From contig NZ_CP088081.1 in assembly GCF_021049305.1 (NCBI RefSeq), positions 434,001 through 498,000 on the forward strand: DNA of 64,000 bases, read 5' to 3'. The notes beneath the pieces are model-generated. The model saw only the letters and a program-made list of their open reading frames with translations. It was not told where the DNA came from and did not search any database. Below are positions 63,000 through 64,000 of this stretch, one piece after another. How positions within the stretch are numbered: position 1 is the first letter of the stretch; each line of letters starts with the position of its first letter. The DNA comes from Ideonella dechloratans (GTDB taxonomy: Bacteria > Pseudomonadota > Gammaproteobacteria > Burkholderiales > Burkholderiaceae_C). Position numbers and translations under genes: made by a program.

Positions 63000-64000
63000 A
63001 TGACGCCCTCTTCGGCCTACCTGACCCTTCAGGGAATCGGCAAGCAATTCGGCGGTTTCACCGCGCTGGAGGACATCGACCTGTCCATCCAGCGGGGCGA
63101 GTTCGTCTGCTTTCTGGGGCCGTCGGGTTGCGGCAAGACCACCTTGCTGCGCATCGTGGCGGGGCTGGAGCCCCACAGCCGGGGCACGCTGGTGCAGGAC
63201 GGGCGGGACATCTCCCGCCTGCCGCCGGCCCAGCGCGACTACGGCATCGTCTTCCAGTCCTACGCCCTGTTCCCCAACCTGAGCGTGGCCGACAACGTGG
63301 CCTACGGTCTGGTCAACCGGCGCCAGCCGCGCGAGCGCATCGACGCCCGCGTGGCGGAGCTGCTGGCGCTGGTGGGCCTGCCCGGCAGCGGGTCCAAGTA
63401 CCCGGCCCAGATGTCCGGCGGCCAGCAGCAGCGGGTGGCGCTGGCCCGTGCCCTGGCCACCTCGCCGGGCCTGCTGCTTCTGGACGAGCCACTGTCCGCG
63501 CTGGATGCCATCGTGCGGGTGCGCCTGCGCGAGGAGCTGCGCGCGCTGCAGCGCCGCCTGGGCGTGACCACCATCATGGTCACGCACGACCAGGAGGAGG
63601 CCCTGTCGGTGGCCGACCGCATCGTGGTGATGAACCAGGGCCGCATCGAGCAGGTCGGCACGCCGATGCAGATCTACCGCGAGCCGGCCTCGGCCTTCGT
63701 GGCCGACTTCGTCGGCAAGGTCAACCGCCTGCCGGCCATCGCCGAAGGCGAGCGCTGGTTCCGCAGCGGCGATTTCCGCTGGCAGTGTCCGCCGGGGCAG
63801 GGCGCCGACTTCCGCAGCGGCGCCTCGGTCTGGCTCTACCTGCGGCCCGAGGACCGGGTGCTCGACGGCCTGGTGGCCGACCACCCCGAGGCCTGCGAAG
63901 GCCGGGTGCGCCAGGTGGAGTTCCTGGGCGGCAACTGCCTGGCCGAGGTGGACCTGCCCGGCCTGCCCACGCCGCTGCAGCTGCAGTTCTCGCTCAACCA
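63000..64000 (+). CDS. phnT: ABC transporter ATPase for 2-aminoethylphosphonate (PhnT-like), 3'-truncated
   Basis: The first 333 residues of an importer ATPase, cut by the window edge. Walker A is [13 protein letters not shown] (about residue 40), Q-loop [13 protein letters not shown], signature [15 protein letters not shown] and Walker [13 protein letters not shown], then the switch VTHDQEEAL. After about 245 comes a TOBE-like regulatory domain ([12 protein letters not shown]). It belongs to the spermidine/iron/phosphonate subgroup. AGGTGA precedes ATG 63000. The permease genes of the transporter should follow to the right. Confidence 0.92.
   Translation, partial: MTPSSAYLTLQGIGKQFGGFTALEDIDLSIQRGEFVCFLGPSGCGKTTLLRIVAGLEPHSRGTLVQDGRDISRLPPAQRDYGIVFQSYALFPNLSVADNVAYGLVNRRQPRERIDARVAELLALVGLPGSGSKYPAQMSGGQQQRVALARALATSPGLLLLDEPLSALDAIVRVRLREELRALQRRLGVTTIMVTHDQEEALSVADRIVVMNQGRIEQVGTPMQIYREPASAFVADFVGKVNRLPAIAEGERWFRSGDFRWQCPPGQGADFRSGASVWLYLRPEDRVLDGLVADHPEACEGRVRQVEFLGGNCLAEVDLPGLPTPLQLQFSLN

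Overview
The window is high-GC DNA with densely packed, often 1-4 nt overlapping genes. It carries a capsule locus of the ABC-transporter type, a split B12-dependent methionine synthase behind an SAH riboswitch, and an FCD-type phosphonate regulator. Together these suggest a betaproteobacterium of the order Burkholderiales. The genus cannot be read from the sequence.

About 1-50.3 kb is one large capsular polysaccharide locus. At its left end are a truncated glycosyltransferase and the export genes kpsM-kpsT-kpsE-kpsD (1.1-5.5 kb). At its right end are the Kdo-linker transferases kpsC and kpsS (46.7-50.3 kb). The middle holds glycosyltransferases of the GT2, GT4, GT61 and GT31/GT92-like types; nucleotide-sugar genes (manC, a UDP-glucuronate 4-epimerase-like gene, rmlA-rmlC-rmlB-rmlD); a sugar aminotransferase next to a DesVI-like N-methyltransferase and a FemAB/GNAT-like acyltransferase; and several proteins of unknown function with recurring beta modules and coiled coils.

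The most striking feature is a complete sulfation system inside this locus. There are six sulfotransferase domains in five genes (9.8, 18.3, 19.2, 31.2 and 32.1 kb), sulfate-activation genes cysD and cysNC (42-45.9 kb), and the PAP phosphatase cysQ directly upstream of kpsC. The inference is a sulfated, rhamnose- and possibly dimethylamino-sugar-containing capsule on a Kdo linker. The cysD reading frame is preceded in frame by about 315 codons of a degenerate IS630-type transposase-like protein and a Pro/Ala linker, an unusual arrangement.

Right of the capsule (50.1-59.5 kb) is housekeeping and signalling: metH2 and metH1 on the minus strand with a cyclic-nucleotide-binding protein gene between them, a DUF3391/HD-GYP protein overlapping a PAS-GGDEF-EAL protein, a DUF1840 protein and a histidine phosphatase. 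The last part (59.6-64 kb) is a 2-aminoethylphosphonate module: phnR-phnZ-DMT transporter on the minus strand, divergent from phnS-phnT, with a palindromic operator between them. The phnT gene runs off the right edge.

The only gap over 300 bases is 52907-53277, which holds the SAH riboswitch, its promoter and a hairpin. No rRNA, tRNA, CRISPR array or intact insertion sequence was seen.
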